Positions 1 through 11,401 of a stretch of DNA of 64,000 nt are shown in pieces. Position 1 is the first letter of the stretch. Every line of letters starts with the position of its first letter. The stretch comes from Meghimatium bilineatum (taxonomy: Eukaryota > Mollusca > Gastropoda > Stylommatophora > Philomycidae), in assembly GCA_034231615.1 (NCBI GenBank), contig CM067322.1:101083587-101147586 (forward strand). Reading direction: 5' to 3'. Under the pieces are notes generated by a model, which worked only from the letters and a program-made list of their open reading frames with translations, was not told where the DNA came from and ran no database searches. The position numbers and the translations under genes are program-made.

Positions 1-1140
1 TGTTCAAAGGGAAAAAATTAAGCGCATGCCAAACCATCCGATGTATGCGCAAATTTCTAGATCAACCACAAGCAGGTTGAAGAGAACCAGCTTCTGTCGC
101 ATCTCCAAAGATCTCCATGAACAACATAAAGAAATCCTCACAAACCTCCCAAATGAAATTGAAACACTAACAGACTTTGAAGAGCCAGGCAATAGTCTCC
201 AGAATGTCTCCATAATAACACAGGTTCCTGGAATAATTAATAAGGAATACCAAACTCCACCTCAACTAAAAGCATTGAAACTGGAGATGATAGAAATAAA
301 ATACAATCCCAAGGAATGGACACATGTCTACACAGATGGATCGGCAGAAGGAACAGTAAGGAATGGAGGAGGTGGAATTTTTATAAGACTCAAAGATGGG
401 AAGACAATATCAAAAGCTTTTCCAACCGGGAAATACTCCTCTAATTTTAGAGCAGAAGCAGTTGCACTCCATCAAGCACTGAAAGCCTTCACCGAACCAG
501 GACTGCCAAGACCAAAGAAGATAGCCATATTCACAGATTGCAGATCCCTACTGGAATCAATCCAGAGCAACAGAAACGAAAGCCTTCTGCACAACATCAG
601 ACAAGACAGATCCAAAAATCAACAGCTATTGCCCTTCAGTGGATACCATCACACTGTGGAATCATGGGAAATGAGAACGCGGATGCTCTGTCAAAGGCAG
701 GAAGCGAAATGGAGCAACACAGACACCCACTGTCTTACGGAGAAGCAAAAACAATAATCCGCAACACATACACAGCAAAATGGAAGAAACAAATGGAAGG
801 GGAATACGAACATGATGCAATACATCTCCTCCAAAGATATCAACAGACCACAATATTTCGCCTTAGAACAGGCCACTGCAGACTGTTGGGTCACCTTTAC
901 CGATTAAGGATCTCATACACAGATGAATGTCCATGTGGATATGGAACCCAGACCCCGGAACACATACTTCAGGACTGCCCAACATACAAAGAGCAGAGAC
1001 AGCAGACCTGGCCAGAGGATACAAACTTGAGGCAAAAGCTATGGAGCATCCGCTCTGACCTGGAGAAGACAGTGGACTTCGTCTTGACGACAGGCCTGAC
1101 GGTATAGCATGACCACAGATGCTGAACGCAGAAGAAGAAG
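1..1140 (+). pseudogene. 3' part of an RNase H-bearing LINE, frameshifted
   Basis: This is the C-terminal part of a non-LTR retrotransposon polyprotein that enters the window from the left. The opening residues resemble the end of the RT region in the LINE at 25-28 kb. A ribonuclease H domain follows: YTDGSA (first Asp), FRAEAVAL (Glu) and FTDCRS (second Asp) lie in the frame that starts at 26. The fourth Asp (GNENADALSK) and the downstream FRLRTGH and CPCG...HILQDC motifs lie in the frame that ends at 1107. A frameshift near 600-640 therefore breaks it. The 3' end is a short UTR and a GAAGAAGAAG tail, the same tail used by other RNase H LINEs in this window. In the family, RNase H degrades the RNA template during target-primed reverse transcription. 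Confidence 0.88.
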
Positions 1141-1149
1141 TGAGGCAGT

Positions 1150-2890
1150 GATGTTTTAAGATTATCTTTTAAACGCTTCTTTTGTTTTCAGGCCTTGATC
1201 GAACCAGTCTGAAGTTTTCCATACAACAACTTCTTTAGTAGACTATGATTTTTCATGCGGATCATGTGACCTGCCCAGCGTGTCTACACCTTCGTCAACA
1301 TTTTACATATGCTTACAGATTTATATTTCATCAGTACTTCACTGTCTGGTATTTTATCCCACCAATGGTTGTTGAGTATCTTACGAGGGCAGCTTATGTG
1401 AAAGTGTTCTTGCGTGTCTAGCATATACTGCTCATGTTTCATATGCATAAAGGAGTGATGATATTACTGCTGCCAGGTAATCTATGAGTTTGCTGGTAGT
1501 TGTTAATCCCCTTCTTCATCATACGTTTTTAGCAGTCTTTCAAATGGGGCACTATCTATCTATCTATTCGCTGAAATCCTTGGTTGACTTTCGGTGTCAC
1601 GGGTAGAAGAGCTTTCTGGAGACGGCCCTCTTGTGTACTGCGCATATTGTGGAATTTATTGCCTCTTTTATTTCAGTGGTCCATCGCTTTCGTGGTCGGC
1701 CTCTATGTCTGCCTTCGCTGTATCTGTGTAGCATAGCTTGCTGTGGTATGCTGTCTGATGTGTGCAACCCGATCTGTTGTCTCTTGATGTATTATAAGAT
1801 TGGGGTGGTGCTGGTTTTTTTTGTCGGATTTTCTTATTCCTTACCTGGTCTCTTAGCGATATTCCTATGATTCTGCGTAAGCATGCCATTTCAATTGTCA
1901 CAAGTTTTCGTTTGTCTTGTATTTGTATTCCTGTTACGTCACTTGATCTAGATGCATCTGTCTGCATGGCAGAAAACATCAGGCTGAACAGTGTTGGAGC
2001 TAGAAAACATCCTTGTATTACCCCATTTGTTAAAGGAAAGACAGGCGATGACACTCCATCAATGATAACAGCGACATCATCGAACTGTCGCACTATTCTG
2101 ATAAACTTGGGGGGGGGGCAAATTTGGCGAACATTTTTCACAGACCATTTCTGTTCACAGTGTCAAATGCCTTTGTAAGGTTTAGAAATGTTGTAACAAA
2201 ATTCCCATTGGTGTTCTTGTATTTTTTTTCTTGGAGTTGACGGGCAGCAAGGATCGTGTCCACTGTCCCACGACCAGCACGAAATCCACATTGACTTTCA
2301 GGCAGATCATCTGTGAGTTTCTGTGTAAGTCGTTTCATCATTCATTACACGTACTAATATTTTACCAGCTATTGATAGCAACGATATCCCTCGGTGGTTG
2401 TCACATGACTTTTTATTTTCCTTGCCTTTATATAGGTGGACAATTAAGGTATTTTTCAGGTTTTGAGGCAGTGTTCATGAGCTCCAACACCTAACAAAGA
2501 TCCTGCTATGCTTCTGGACAATCACCTCTCCTCATATCTTGTAGATGTCTGCGGGATGGAATCCATGCGACATTTGTCCAATGGCAGTCTTTACTTCTTA
2601 ATTTGTTGGTGGTATGTCGAGCTCTTCTCTTATGTTGTATTGTGGCATGCTATCTATTGCTTCTTCACTGTAGGCTGATGGCTTATTTAAAACTGCTTTG
2701 AAATGTTGTGACCATCGGCCTAGGATCTGGGTTTTTTCTGTAAGTAGGACTCATCTGCGTTAAGAAAGGGTGGTGATCCTGCAGATCTCGGGCCGTATAT
2801 TTCTCTCAATGCATCGTAGGATAGCTTGTAGTCACTCTGTCCGCGAACTTCTGGATCTCCTTGGTTTTTTGTTGCAATCACCTATCATGC
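1150..2890 (-). pseudogene. Degenerate LINE reverse transcriptase, related to the C2H2-tailed family
   Basis: Read on the - strand, 2890 to about 1960 encodes RT pieces with stops and frameshifts: ESQCGFRAGRGTVDTI, FLNLTKAFDTVNR, KFIRIVRQF and GVIQGCFLAPTLFSLMFSAM. The same reading resumes at about 1500-1170 with LLYAYET, WWDKIPDSEVL and RWAGHMIRMKNHSLLKKLLY, which align with the C-terminal region of the LINE at 33935-35263. The block containing the FADD catalytic box is missing. The central 400 bp is a different LINE (next entry), so this copy is old, internally deleted and interrupted. It cannot encode a working enzyme. Confidence 0.75.
1547..1930 (-). mobile_element. LINE 3'-end fragment with (ATAG)n tail, nested
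   Basis: On the - strand this encodes IEMACLRRIIGISLRDQVR, then, in other frames, GRPRKRWTTEIKEA and HKRAVSRKLFYP followed by a stop. It ends in a short ATAG repeat at about 1553-1568. The fragment at 18990-19222 has the same C-terminal wording and the same GATA-type tail, so both belong to one family. It sits between two halves of the surrounding LINE, which suggests a nested insertion. I did not identify a target-site duplication. Confidence 0.65.
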
Positions 2891-2944
2891 ATCTCCCTTA
2901 GTTTCCGTTGTTAAATGCTGCGGGCTCTGAGGTATATTAGTTTT

Positions 2945-3365
2945 TTAAAGGTGAAGATGATATAACCAGATATAACCTGTAATATAACGTGATATAACCT
3001 GTGATATAACCTGCGTCAAGATAAAACGTGATATAACCAGATATAATATGTGATATAACGTGCGCCAAGATATCAACATGTGATATAACTATATATAACC
3101 TGTGATATAACCTGCGCCAAGGCATAACCTGTGATACAATCTGTTATATAACCTGCGTCACGACATAACATGTGATATAACATGTGATATAACCTGTGAT
3201 ATAACCTGCGCCAAGACATAACCTGTTTCATAACCTGTGATATAACCTGCACTATAGCCTGAGATATAACCTGCGCCAAGACATAACATGTGATATAACC
3301 TGCGCCACGATATAACCTGTGATATAACCTGTGATATAACCTGTGATATAACTGCGCTGAGATAT
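2945..3365. repeat. Minisatellite of GATATAACCTG-type units
   Basis: Variants of GATATAACCTGTGATATAAC, interspersed with GCGCCAAGACATAAC, repeat for about 420 bp. The open frames across it are by-products of the periodicity, not genes. Confidence 0.9.
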
Positions 3366-3471
3366 ATCTAGATACCCTAGAGGAATATATCTTGGGTACA
3401 CGCGTTCTGCTTTAGAATGATGATGTCCGCTCTTTAAGCTCTAGAATGTGAACATTGTACACTTGAGCTAT

Positions 3472-3497
3472 GTTCAGAATCGTTTGCCGAGATGTTA
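3472..3497 (+). repeat. Left terminal inverted repeat of the Sailor-like element
   Basis: It begins GTTCAGAATCGTTTGCCGAG and is perfectly complementary over 26 bases to 5830-5855. Confidence 0.92.
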
Positions 3498-3974
3498 AAT
3501 TAATTTTATCAAAAACGTATTGTTCATTTGGATTGATCATTTGAAGTTAGGTTTAGAATAATAATGTCGCTATAGAAATATTTTTTTATCAAAGAAATGT
3601 GATCCAGTATCAAAGATACCTTATTTAACCTATATTAAAAAAAAAGGTAATCTAAATTATAAACAATCGCTGGATTATGTAGATGCTTACATCTCACAGC
3701 TGATTATATTAAATATAAAGGCATGACCCTCACGGTAGAATGTGCACCGTTCTAAAAGTAGTTGTTTCCACTGTACATTTGTATAAAGCAATGTTACATA
3801 TGGAAATTCCCGTTTAGCACCAAATATTATTTTTCCTGAACTTAGAATTATGTGAAATCAAAAACGGCTATTTACTCGATTTCAAGTCACAAGTCAGAGG
3901 CACGTCTCAATATTTACTCAAGTAAATAAAGTAGGCGGCACTAAGCATATTACCTTCTGCAAGTCTATGTGAGA

Positions 3975-5252
3975 ATGAATCTGAAAGCGAAATATTTTAC
4001 TGACCATAACATTGCTATAAAGATTTATCAATACTTCTGCAGAGAGCGTAAAAAGGGACATCTTTATTGTTCTTTATCAAATCCTGAGAAGAGAACAATG
4101 CATATTTTAGGTTTGTGTAAACGTTCATTTGATCGAATAGTGGAAGCAAGCGGATATTTATTGCCAACAAATTCACGAAAGCAAGGAAGGAAAGAAAAGA
4201 TAGACAGTTTCGATAAGGACCTAGTAAAAAGAGAAATATGTAGAATGTTTGATAAAAACGAAGAAGTGACACTTAGAAAGTTGTAGATTTGGCTGAAAAC
4301 TAATAACGACATTGAAATATCAAAAACTGTATTATGGAAAACTGTAAGAAATGCAGGCTTCACCTTTAGAAAGTATGCTGGTGGAAAAAACATTATTTGT
4401 GAAAAGCCACATCTGGTAGCTCTTAGAAGCAAGTATTTACGTGAAGTGAAGGGAATGCGCGAGAATGGTTATGATATTGTGTATTTAGATGAAACTTGGA
4501 TCAACGCTCATCATACAAATGAAAAGGAATGGCAGTTAGCAGATGGAAGTATTAAAAGATCAGTACCAAGTAGTAAAGGGCAACGTTTGATAGTTGCACA
4601 TGCAGGTAGCAGACATAATGGGTTGTTGCAGAATGCTCATCTAATTTTCATTTCAAAATCCATTGACAATAGAGACTACCACTCCGAAATGAATGGGCAC
4701 ATATTCGAAGACAGGATCGAAAAAAGTATTCTTCCAATATTAGATAGACCTTCTTGTCTGATAATGGACAATGCTTCATACCATAACGTAGTGAACGTAG
4801 AAGATAGAATCCCAACATCATCAAGTACAAAAGATGCAATCAAAACGTGGCTCATAAAAGAACACATACCAGTTACCGACAGGTACTTGAAACCCGAATT
4901 GCTTAACCTTGTAAAACAGACACAACGAACAAAGATATTTAAAATAGACAAGTTAATTGAAGAACATGGTCATAGATGTTTGAGACTACCTCCATATCAT
5001 GCACACTTAAATCCTATAGAGCTAATTTGGGCAAAAGTTAAAGGACACGTAGCATCTACAAATACAACTTTCAAATTATGTGATATTGAGACACTTACAA
5101 ATCAGGCTCTATCAAATATACATAAAGACTACTGGATGAAATGTGAGGATCATGTGTTACGCCAAGAAGAGGAATATTGGAAAAAGGAAGGTTTGTTGTT
5201 TGTTCAGCCGAAAACAGTAATCGACCTATTTGACTCGTCTGATTATGAATGA
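3975..5252 (+). pseudogene. DDE transposase (DDE_3 type), one premature TAG
   Basis: One frame runs from ATG at 3975 to TGA at 5250-5252, about 425 codons, with a single in-frame TAG at 4284-4286. The N-terminal part (3975-4283) is basic and helical as expected of the DNA-binding domain (KRSFDRIVEASGYLL). The catalytic domain follows: YLDETW (first Asp), LIMDNASYH (second Asp) and HLNPIELIWAKVK (Glu). I count 83 residues between the second Asp and the Glu. In the family these residues carry out cut-and-paste cleavage and joining at the inverted repeats. All three are present, so the nonsense codon is the only visible lesion. A product starting downstream of the stop would lack the DNA-binding region. 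Confidence 0.88.
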
Positions 5253-5421
5253 TCATTACTCTGATTAAGTCTACACTAAAAAAAGTTTGATTTGCAAAAT
5301 TTACAAGTTGATTTGTAAAACATTTCATTGCTCAATACCACCCAAGCAATTCAAAAAAATGTTATAAGCAAACCATCAACCATTACTTATAAAAATTAGC
5401 CCGCTTGATTCAATACAGAAG

Positions 5422-5574
5422 TTCAGATATCTTGGATCAACTATTACAGACAAAATTTCCTTACATGAAGAAATATATGTACTTATTTCAAAGGCAGCGA
5501 CAACATTTGTGAAACTCACACCAAGAGCATGGAACAATATCAAATTGACTCTACGAACAAAAGATATATTTTAA
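5422..5574 (+). pseudogene. LINE RT C-terminal fragment
   Basis: About 50 codons beginning FRYLGSTITDKISLHEEI and continuing ISKAATTFVKLTPRAWNN match the thumb region typical of RNase H-less LINE reverse transcriptases. It ends at TAA. It sits inside the Sailor-like inverted repeats, as a nested or captured fragment. Confidence 0.75.
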
Positions 5575-5829
5575 ATTTTTTTTACACCTGCCACCATGTA
5601 AAATTTTGTGGACACGCCTATGGGTCATCATTGCACTAGATTACTGTAAAATATTTTGTTTATGGTCGAAATAATATTTACATGGGCAAACATCAAAAGA
5701 ATTCGCCGCTTTCAAATAACCGTTACAGCTAGACATCAAGTAACACATATGTTTTCGCGACATGGACATTTTAACAACGTATGCCAAAATTCATGTGAAA
5801 TCATCAAGAACTTTTTGAATTATAAATCA

Positions 5830-5855
5830 TAACATCTCGGCAAACGATTCTGAAC
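5830..5855 (-). repeat. Right terminal inverted repeat of the Sailor-like element
   Basis: Reverse complement of 3472-3497 with no mismatch over 26 bases. Confidence 0.92.
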
Positions 5856-5879
5856 GGACTATAGTTGAAACATATCACC

Positions 5880-6260
5880 ATGCCAACCAGCTGCGTAAAT
5901 CTATGAAGTCAGCATTGTTATGCAGTGGAATCCTGGTCACTCAAACACACCTGGCAAAGACAAGGTAGACAGAGCACTAAAGAAGGGAGCACAACAAGAA
6001 CAGCCATATACACAAACGATCATGGACACATTTAAAATAACGTTGAAATCTGCGACAGAAGAGAATTGGATGAACAGATGAGAAACACTGGGAGGGAAAT
6101 CTATAAGCATATGACCAGCATAAAGTCTAAAGACAACATCAAACACATGGGAAGGAAAGACCCGATTATCATTTTCCGACTACGCACTCGACATGTACAA
6201 CCTAACAATCACCTGAACAGAATACAACCACAATACACTCCAGGGTACCGACTGTGTACT
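5880..6260 (+). pseudogene. LINE RNase H and C-terminal fragment, frameshifted
   Basis: Directly beyond the Sailor-like terminus one frame reads VMQWNPGHSNTPGKDKVDRA, the fourth-Asp region of a LINE ribonuclease H. After a frame change near 6065 it continues to GRKDPIIIFRLRTRHVQPNN, the post-RNase H segment. No catalytic Asp/Glu upstream of this remains and no tail was found. Confidence 0.72.
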
Positions 6261-6639
6261 CATCATCCTCATCAGGTGCCATTCCGGCTGGCGTAGGTGA
6301 TCATGACTTTCCACATCTCTCTGTCTCCAGTATTTTATATCAAGTTCGCTGTTGTTTGCCTGCCGTGCCAGGTTGTCAAACTGTTTAATATTTTCTCACG
6401 GTGTTGCCCTCTGTCTCTGTTGCCTTCTGTCTTGCCTGTTGTGACTATGTGCACTCACTCATCTCTATGAAACTGTTGACCACCAACTTTTTGAATATCC
6501 AGCGCTGGATGACTCAGGAAAATGCTTCTTCCACAAGACCAGATAAATGGAACACATTATATGGACCAAAATAACAGTTCACAAACACATGCATATATCA
6601 CACAGTGGCATTGGATCAAAAGGTATGAGCCCATGGACT

Positions 6640-6960
6640 GCTGAATCAGGAACCAACCAACCAACAGTATCTCCTCGTGGTGACCCTGGAAACATTAATA
6701 AGGCGGCTCGTGCTGTGTTCCTGGCCAGCAATTTTTTGGATCATGTTCGTGGATGTGGCTGCAGATACACTGAGAAATGACTGCAAAAAAAGGGAAGCAA
6801 TATATCCCACACCTCTGCGCCAACATATACAGCGGTATAGCGGCACTGTCGACACACAGAGACGTAATCCATTCTTGTTCGGTCGGCCGATATGAAGATG
6901 CATTGGAGGAGCGGACAATGTCGATGTCCCGATATGGATAGATATAATAAGAAATATCGA
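6640..6960 (-). repeat. Dispersed repeat of unknown class, copy 1
   Basis: The - strand of this segment matches the + strand of 15770-16090 with indels. Shared words include GTCGACAGTG, GACACGATCC-like and CGAGC...TGTTTCCAGGGT. Frames in both contain a VCRQCRY-like string, but neither copy is open, so I cannot assign it to a class. Confidence 0.6.
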
Positions 6961-7544
6961 GAGTCGTGCACAAGTCTCAGTACACGTAAGTATAACTTAT
7001 TGGGTGCAATGGAAAGGCAGCACATCGCTTTGTGCAAATAGAATGGAGAAAACGCTACATGGAGTTAAGAACTAAAGGTTCAGTACTGATGGACACAGGG
7101 AAAATACGTCTAATTACGGAGGCAAGTTCGCTGACTTACATCTGACCTGCAGAACACCTCGTGCGAGCTAGATGTATTTGATTAAAGTCTAAATCCACGA
7201 TTACCGCCTCCTCGCCTCCTCGGAGATTGCCACACAATGACATGTTTTTGGCCTGTAAAGTTCAAGGGTACAGTATGTGATAAACCGCCAGTGTAGAATC
7301 GATATACACTCGTCGCCTGGCGATAGATAGGAAGGCTGTCACAGGTTAGGGAGATCCACCAGAATTTTTAAAAGGCCGAAATTGGATGTGCTGGGCTGGA
7401 ATGTACAAACTAATGTAGCTCTGCTGTGAAACTAGTAGCACAACGCACTTCACGATATCTGGTTGAAATCACACAAACCTTCGTGTTGGTTATCAGAGAG
7501 CGAATTAAGAAGAACAATACCACCCCCTCCCCAAATTGTTAACT
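6961..7544. other. No gene recognised
   Basis: Apparently unique sequence with no long frame, tail or terminal repeat that I can support. Confidence 0.5.
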
Positions 7545-7868
7545 ATGTATGAGGTCTATGGCCAGCCATGTGAAGTATGCAAGAGGCATACTTATGGCTA
7601 GCCAATATGAAGTATGTATGAGGCCTACTTTATGGTCAGCCCATTTGAAGCACGTATGAGGCCTACTTTATGGCCAGCCCATTTGAAGCATGTATGAGGC
7701 CTACTTTATGGCCCGCCCATTTGAAGCATGTATGAGGCCTACTTTATGGCCAGCCCATTTGAAGCATGTATGAGGCCTACTTTATGGCCAGCCCATTTGA
7801 AGCATCTATGAGGCCTACTTTATGGCCAGTCCATTTGAAGCATGTATGAGGCCTACTTTATGGCTCAG
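7545..7868. repeat. 38-bp minisatellite, about 8 copies
   Basis: The unit contains GGCCTACTTTATGGCCAGCC and CATTTGAAGCATGTATGA. The leftmost copies are degenerate and the rightmost nearly identical, so recent homogenisation is at the right side. Confidence 0.92.
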
Positions 7869-8286
7869 AGACATGGCATGTAGCCCAGGATAACATCACA
7901 TCAAAATTGCACATATTTATCAACAGATATTCCAGTTGTGTACTTTGCGTTAGATGGAGTTGATATGAATTATTGAATTTTATATTGTGAGTTAGATGAC
8001 CAGATTTGATATCAAATAAAGAAATTGAGATGGTCAGAACACACGTTCAGAAAGAAGATTGACAACATAACTAGGAAGTATCTTAATTGAAAACCACAAG
8101 GAAAGAAGCGTGTTGAGAAAACCAGACACACATAGTAAGTTAATTAGTCGTGAGATAATAGCTCTCCGGACAAGAACATATGTTCTCTACGATCTCATAT
8201 TCATTATGTCCTTCAGTATGTGATAACGGAGTGTTCCAGTTCTATGTTGGTTGATAACTCATTTTTTGATTCATTATATGCCACTC
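7869..8286. other. No gene recognised
   Basis: AT-rich sequence between a minisatellite and the LINE target site. No supported feature. Confidence 0.5.
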
Positions 8287-8299
8287 GTTTCTTCCATTT

Positions 8300-11200
8300 C
8301 TTCTTCTTCGGCGATCATTACTCAGTCAGGTTGGGACTCCGGATTCTATTATATAGGCTGCTGTCTGTTTTAGAGTGCCCACTGTGCCATACAGTTTCTC
8401 TTCAACGCTGATTGGGGTGGGCCATGTCTTGTTTCTCATGTCTGCATGCTGGCGACATTCTTGTAGGATATGTTCTCTTGTCATATTCGCAAGGCTGCAC
8501 TGGCAGAGCCCAGTTGTACATATTTTGAATTTGGTGTACAAATGATGTCTCATTTTGGTGTGACCAGTTCTGAGGCGCAGCAGGATAACCTGGTCTCTTC
8601 TGGATAGTTGGTAATACCCGTCATCTGCATTATATTTGGGGTGGTCTTCTTTCCACTTTTTGTTATAGTTGCCTTTAATGATGGTCGTCACTTCTTCATA
8701 ACTGACTAGATAGTCTTCTTGAGGTAACTTCCCTCCTTCTTTGGCCAGTCTATCTGCAACTTCATTCCCTTCAATGTTACAGTGTTCCGGTATCCACTGG
8801 ATCACTACTCTTTGGAAATTATTGTACAACTGAACTAGAACTGCCCTCAATTCATTCAGTTCGGTGTTCCTGTGTAGCTTCAGTGCTGTTATGACAGAGA
8901 GTGCATCTGTTAGTAGTACAATATTCCTGTGCACTTGTTCTTTGTGTTGTAAGATACGTTTCTGCTGCTTTCTTGAGATCTTCCATTTCTGCTTTAAAAT
9001 TGGATGAGAGCTTGCCTGTAGCTTGTTGTTGTTCGTCCATCACAAGTGATGATGACCATTTGTTACATCCACTTTTGAAAATTCAATTTTAGTTATGTCC
9101 TTGATTATGAGTTCGTAGATGGCTAATAAGCCCTATTCTAGCTGTAAATGTCCTTGGACAGTTTGGACATGGAATAACGACTGTAGACGGATCTTGGTCT
9201 ATCCGTGACTTTCTAGCAGCTCTCCGCTGTTGAGCTGCTGCATTTCTCTTCTTTTCACAAGATGATGCGCTCTTTTTTATTTTAGAACGCCATGTAGATC
9301 TATTTTGTGCAAGTTCTTCCCATGTATCGTGGTCTATTTCAAAGGCTTTAAGTGAGTCCTTTAACGAGTCCTTGTATCGCTTCCTTTGGCCACCTTGAGA
9401 TCGTATACCCTTCTCTAGCTCACCATAGAGAAGTATCTTTGGCAGACGATGGTCTGGCATACGCACCAAATGACCTGTCCAACGAATATGTGTCTGCATC
9501 AGGATCGTGTCAATGCTTGGGATACCAGCTCTATCAAGGACAGTGGTATCTGGAATCTTGTCTTGCCATCTGATGTTCATAACTTTTCTGAGACAATTTG
9601 TATGAAAATGATTGAGTTTTTTCACATGACGTCTATACACAGTCCATGTTTCACTAGCGTAAAGCAGCACTGGAAGTACCACTGCTCTGTAAACTTTCAG
9701 CTTAGTCTGTAGGTTAATGCCATTTCTACGCCAAACATTTGCGTACAATCTGCCGAAAGTACTGCTTGCTTTGGCGATCCTTGTATACACTTCATCATCA
9801 ACGTTGGCATTTTGTGATAACGTACTGCCTAGATATCCATGCTCCTAGAGTCAGTGGAAAAAGCTTTTCCCTTCGGGTGAATTTTCGTGAATGTGAAAAT
9901 GACTTGCACTGGGGATTTTGATTAAAGTGAGGAAGAGTTGTGCAAAGCGTCGCCCTCACTCTCTTTTCGGACCTCATTTGAAACCAGTGGCAAGACGAAT
10001 CGAGACGACTGGAAGTGAAGTACGATGCAGTGGATGACCATGGTTTTCTACGTGTCTCACCATGCCCGATACGGTCCACACCGCGTTGCTGGCGTTCGCC
10101 TACATTACCCGGTGGGTCGATACACCATCGTACCTCGTACGCGTAAATTCGCCGAATATCAGACTTTACGTGTTTTGGTTGACAAGACCGTTATGCTTTT
10201 TTAGATTGTCTCAGCACAATATCACCTACTTTATTACTGCCTAACAGGCTGTCAGTCGAGTGTGGAGCAAGAACACGCCCCAGGCAGTCCACTGGTGCTG
10301 TGTTCACACGACACGTCAACCCTGTTGTTGTAGCTACATGGTGAATAGTGAGCGATTTCAATGTGTTATTGCCTGTAGCTATGGCTAGAGTAACATCTTT
10401 CCCGTATTTTAGTCTGAGGGTCACTCCTCCACCTCCATTCTCAATTGCATTTGTGGCCGAGCCATCTGCATAGGCATGAGTCAATGCATCTTGTGTGTAA
10501 TTAACTGCGATGTGTTGTTCTGTGATACGCTTTCTCTCCAAGTCTGTCTGAGTTCCTTTCTATTCTATACCTTCTATTTGTTCTTTTAGTTGTGGGAGTA
10601 TGTATGCCCAAGGGGGGGGGGATGATACTGACTGGTTGTATGGGCCTTGGTTTCGCTTGTCCTATAGTTGGTGCCTTTTGTTTCATTTTCTTTGCATTTG
10701 CTGAGAAGTTGCTCCTCTCCAGCCTGCTTTTGCCATAGCCATTAATTCTTTGGTGCATAGGATGATTCAGGAGTCTCTTGTATTTTTCTGCTTGTTGAAC
10801 TACTTTCGTGTCTCTTCTATCTTCCATTGACTGAAGGCCAGTTATTGTTTCTAATGTATTTATGGGTGTATATTTCATAGATGCAGTGATAATACGTGTA
10901 GCTTGATTCTGGGTTTTGTTTATTTTGCTGAATTGCGTTTTAGATGTTGTGACCCAGGCTGCGATGCCATACACTAGTACTGGCCTAACTCTACCTGTGT
11001 ATAGCCTTTTCAAGATTTTGCTGTCCGCTCCCCAGTTTGTGCCTGCTATCTTTTTCATTATTGCCATTCTATTTCTGGCTCGTTTCTCTGCTTTTTCTGT
11101 CTGTTTTGCCCATGTCATTCTAGAGTCGAGGGTAATTTCGAGGTATGTTGAGTTCTGCTCTAGTGGGAGTACATGATTGTTTATTTTTAGTGTTGTTTTC

Positions 11201-11388
11201 TGTACCTTGTTGGATAGGGTGAATATTGTGTGTGTGGTTTTCTTTTCATTAATGGTAAGCAACCATTTCTTGGTCCAGCTTTCTAGTTTGTGCAGTGCCC
11301 CTTGCATTATATTTTTTGCAACTGCTATTGCCACCCCTCCTGTCCACAAGGCCAGGTCATCTGCATACATTGCAGAGTGTACCCCAGT
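8300..11388 (-). pseudogene. RNase H-bearing LINE, 5'-truncated, split by a younger LINE
   Basis: The - strand encodes part of an RT beginning at MYADDLALW (intact YADD) near 11370. It continues TLDSRMTWAKQ, YGIAAW and RRDTKVVQQAEKYKRL, then RNase H (AYADGSATNAIENGGGG, NFKAEMEDL, VLLTDALS, HCNIEGNEVADRLAKEG), FRLRTGH-like and HILQEC motifs, and stops at 8326. The tail is GAAGAAGAAG. The element is flanked by a perfect 13-bp target duplication, GTTTCTTCCATTT at 8287-8299 and 11389-11401. Frameshifts near 10530 and 8930 break the frame. A second LINE (9024-10368) sits inside the RNase H domain. Confidence 0.9.
9024..10368 (-). mobile_element. C2H2-tailed LINE, copy 1, nested in another LINE
   Basis: A 12-bp duplication, TTGCCTGTAGCT at 9012-9023 and 10369-10380, frames a 1345-bp insert in the host LINE's RNase H domain. 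The - strand frame 9790-9089 encodes the RT C-terminal region (LLYASETWTVYRRHVKKLNH, IRWQDKIPDTTVLDRAGIPS, HLVRMPDHRLPKILLY). It ends with a C2H2 finger (CPNCPRTF...LISHLRTH). The tail is (AAC)n. Homology to the copy at 33935-35263 stops at about 9834. The remaining 534 bp (9835-10368) is unrelated to that copy and may be a 5'-inverted LINE segment. Confidence 0.88.
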
Positions 11389-11401
11389 GTTTCTTCCATT
11401 T

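Larger units (their letters stand above)
3472..5855 (+). mobile_element. Sailor-like IS630/Tc1/mariner DNA transposon
   Basis: A 2.4-kb element is bounded by perfect 26-bp inverted repeats (3472-3497 and 5830-5855) and encodes one transposase broken by a single stop. Imperfect similarity continues a few bases outside both repeats, including TA dinucleotides at 3469 and 5860, so the exact outer end and the expected TA duplication are not certain. A short LINE RT fragment (5422-5574) lies between the transposase and the right terminus. The long spacing between the last two catalytic residues points to the DD82E (Sailor) group rather than classical Tc1 (DD34E). Confidence 0.85.
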
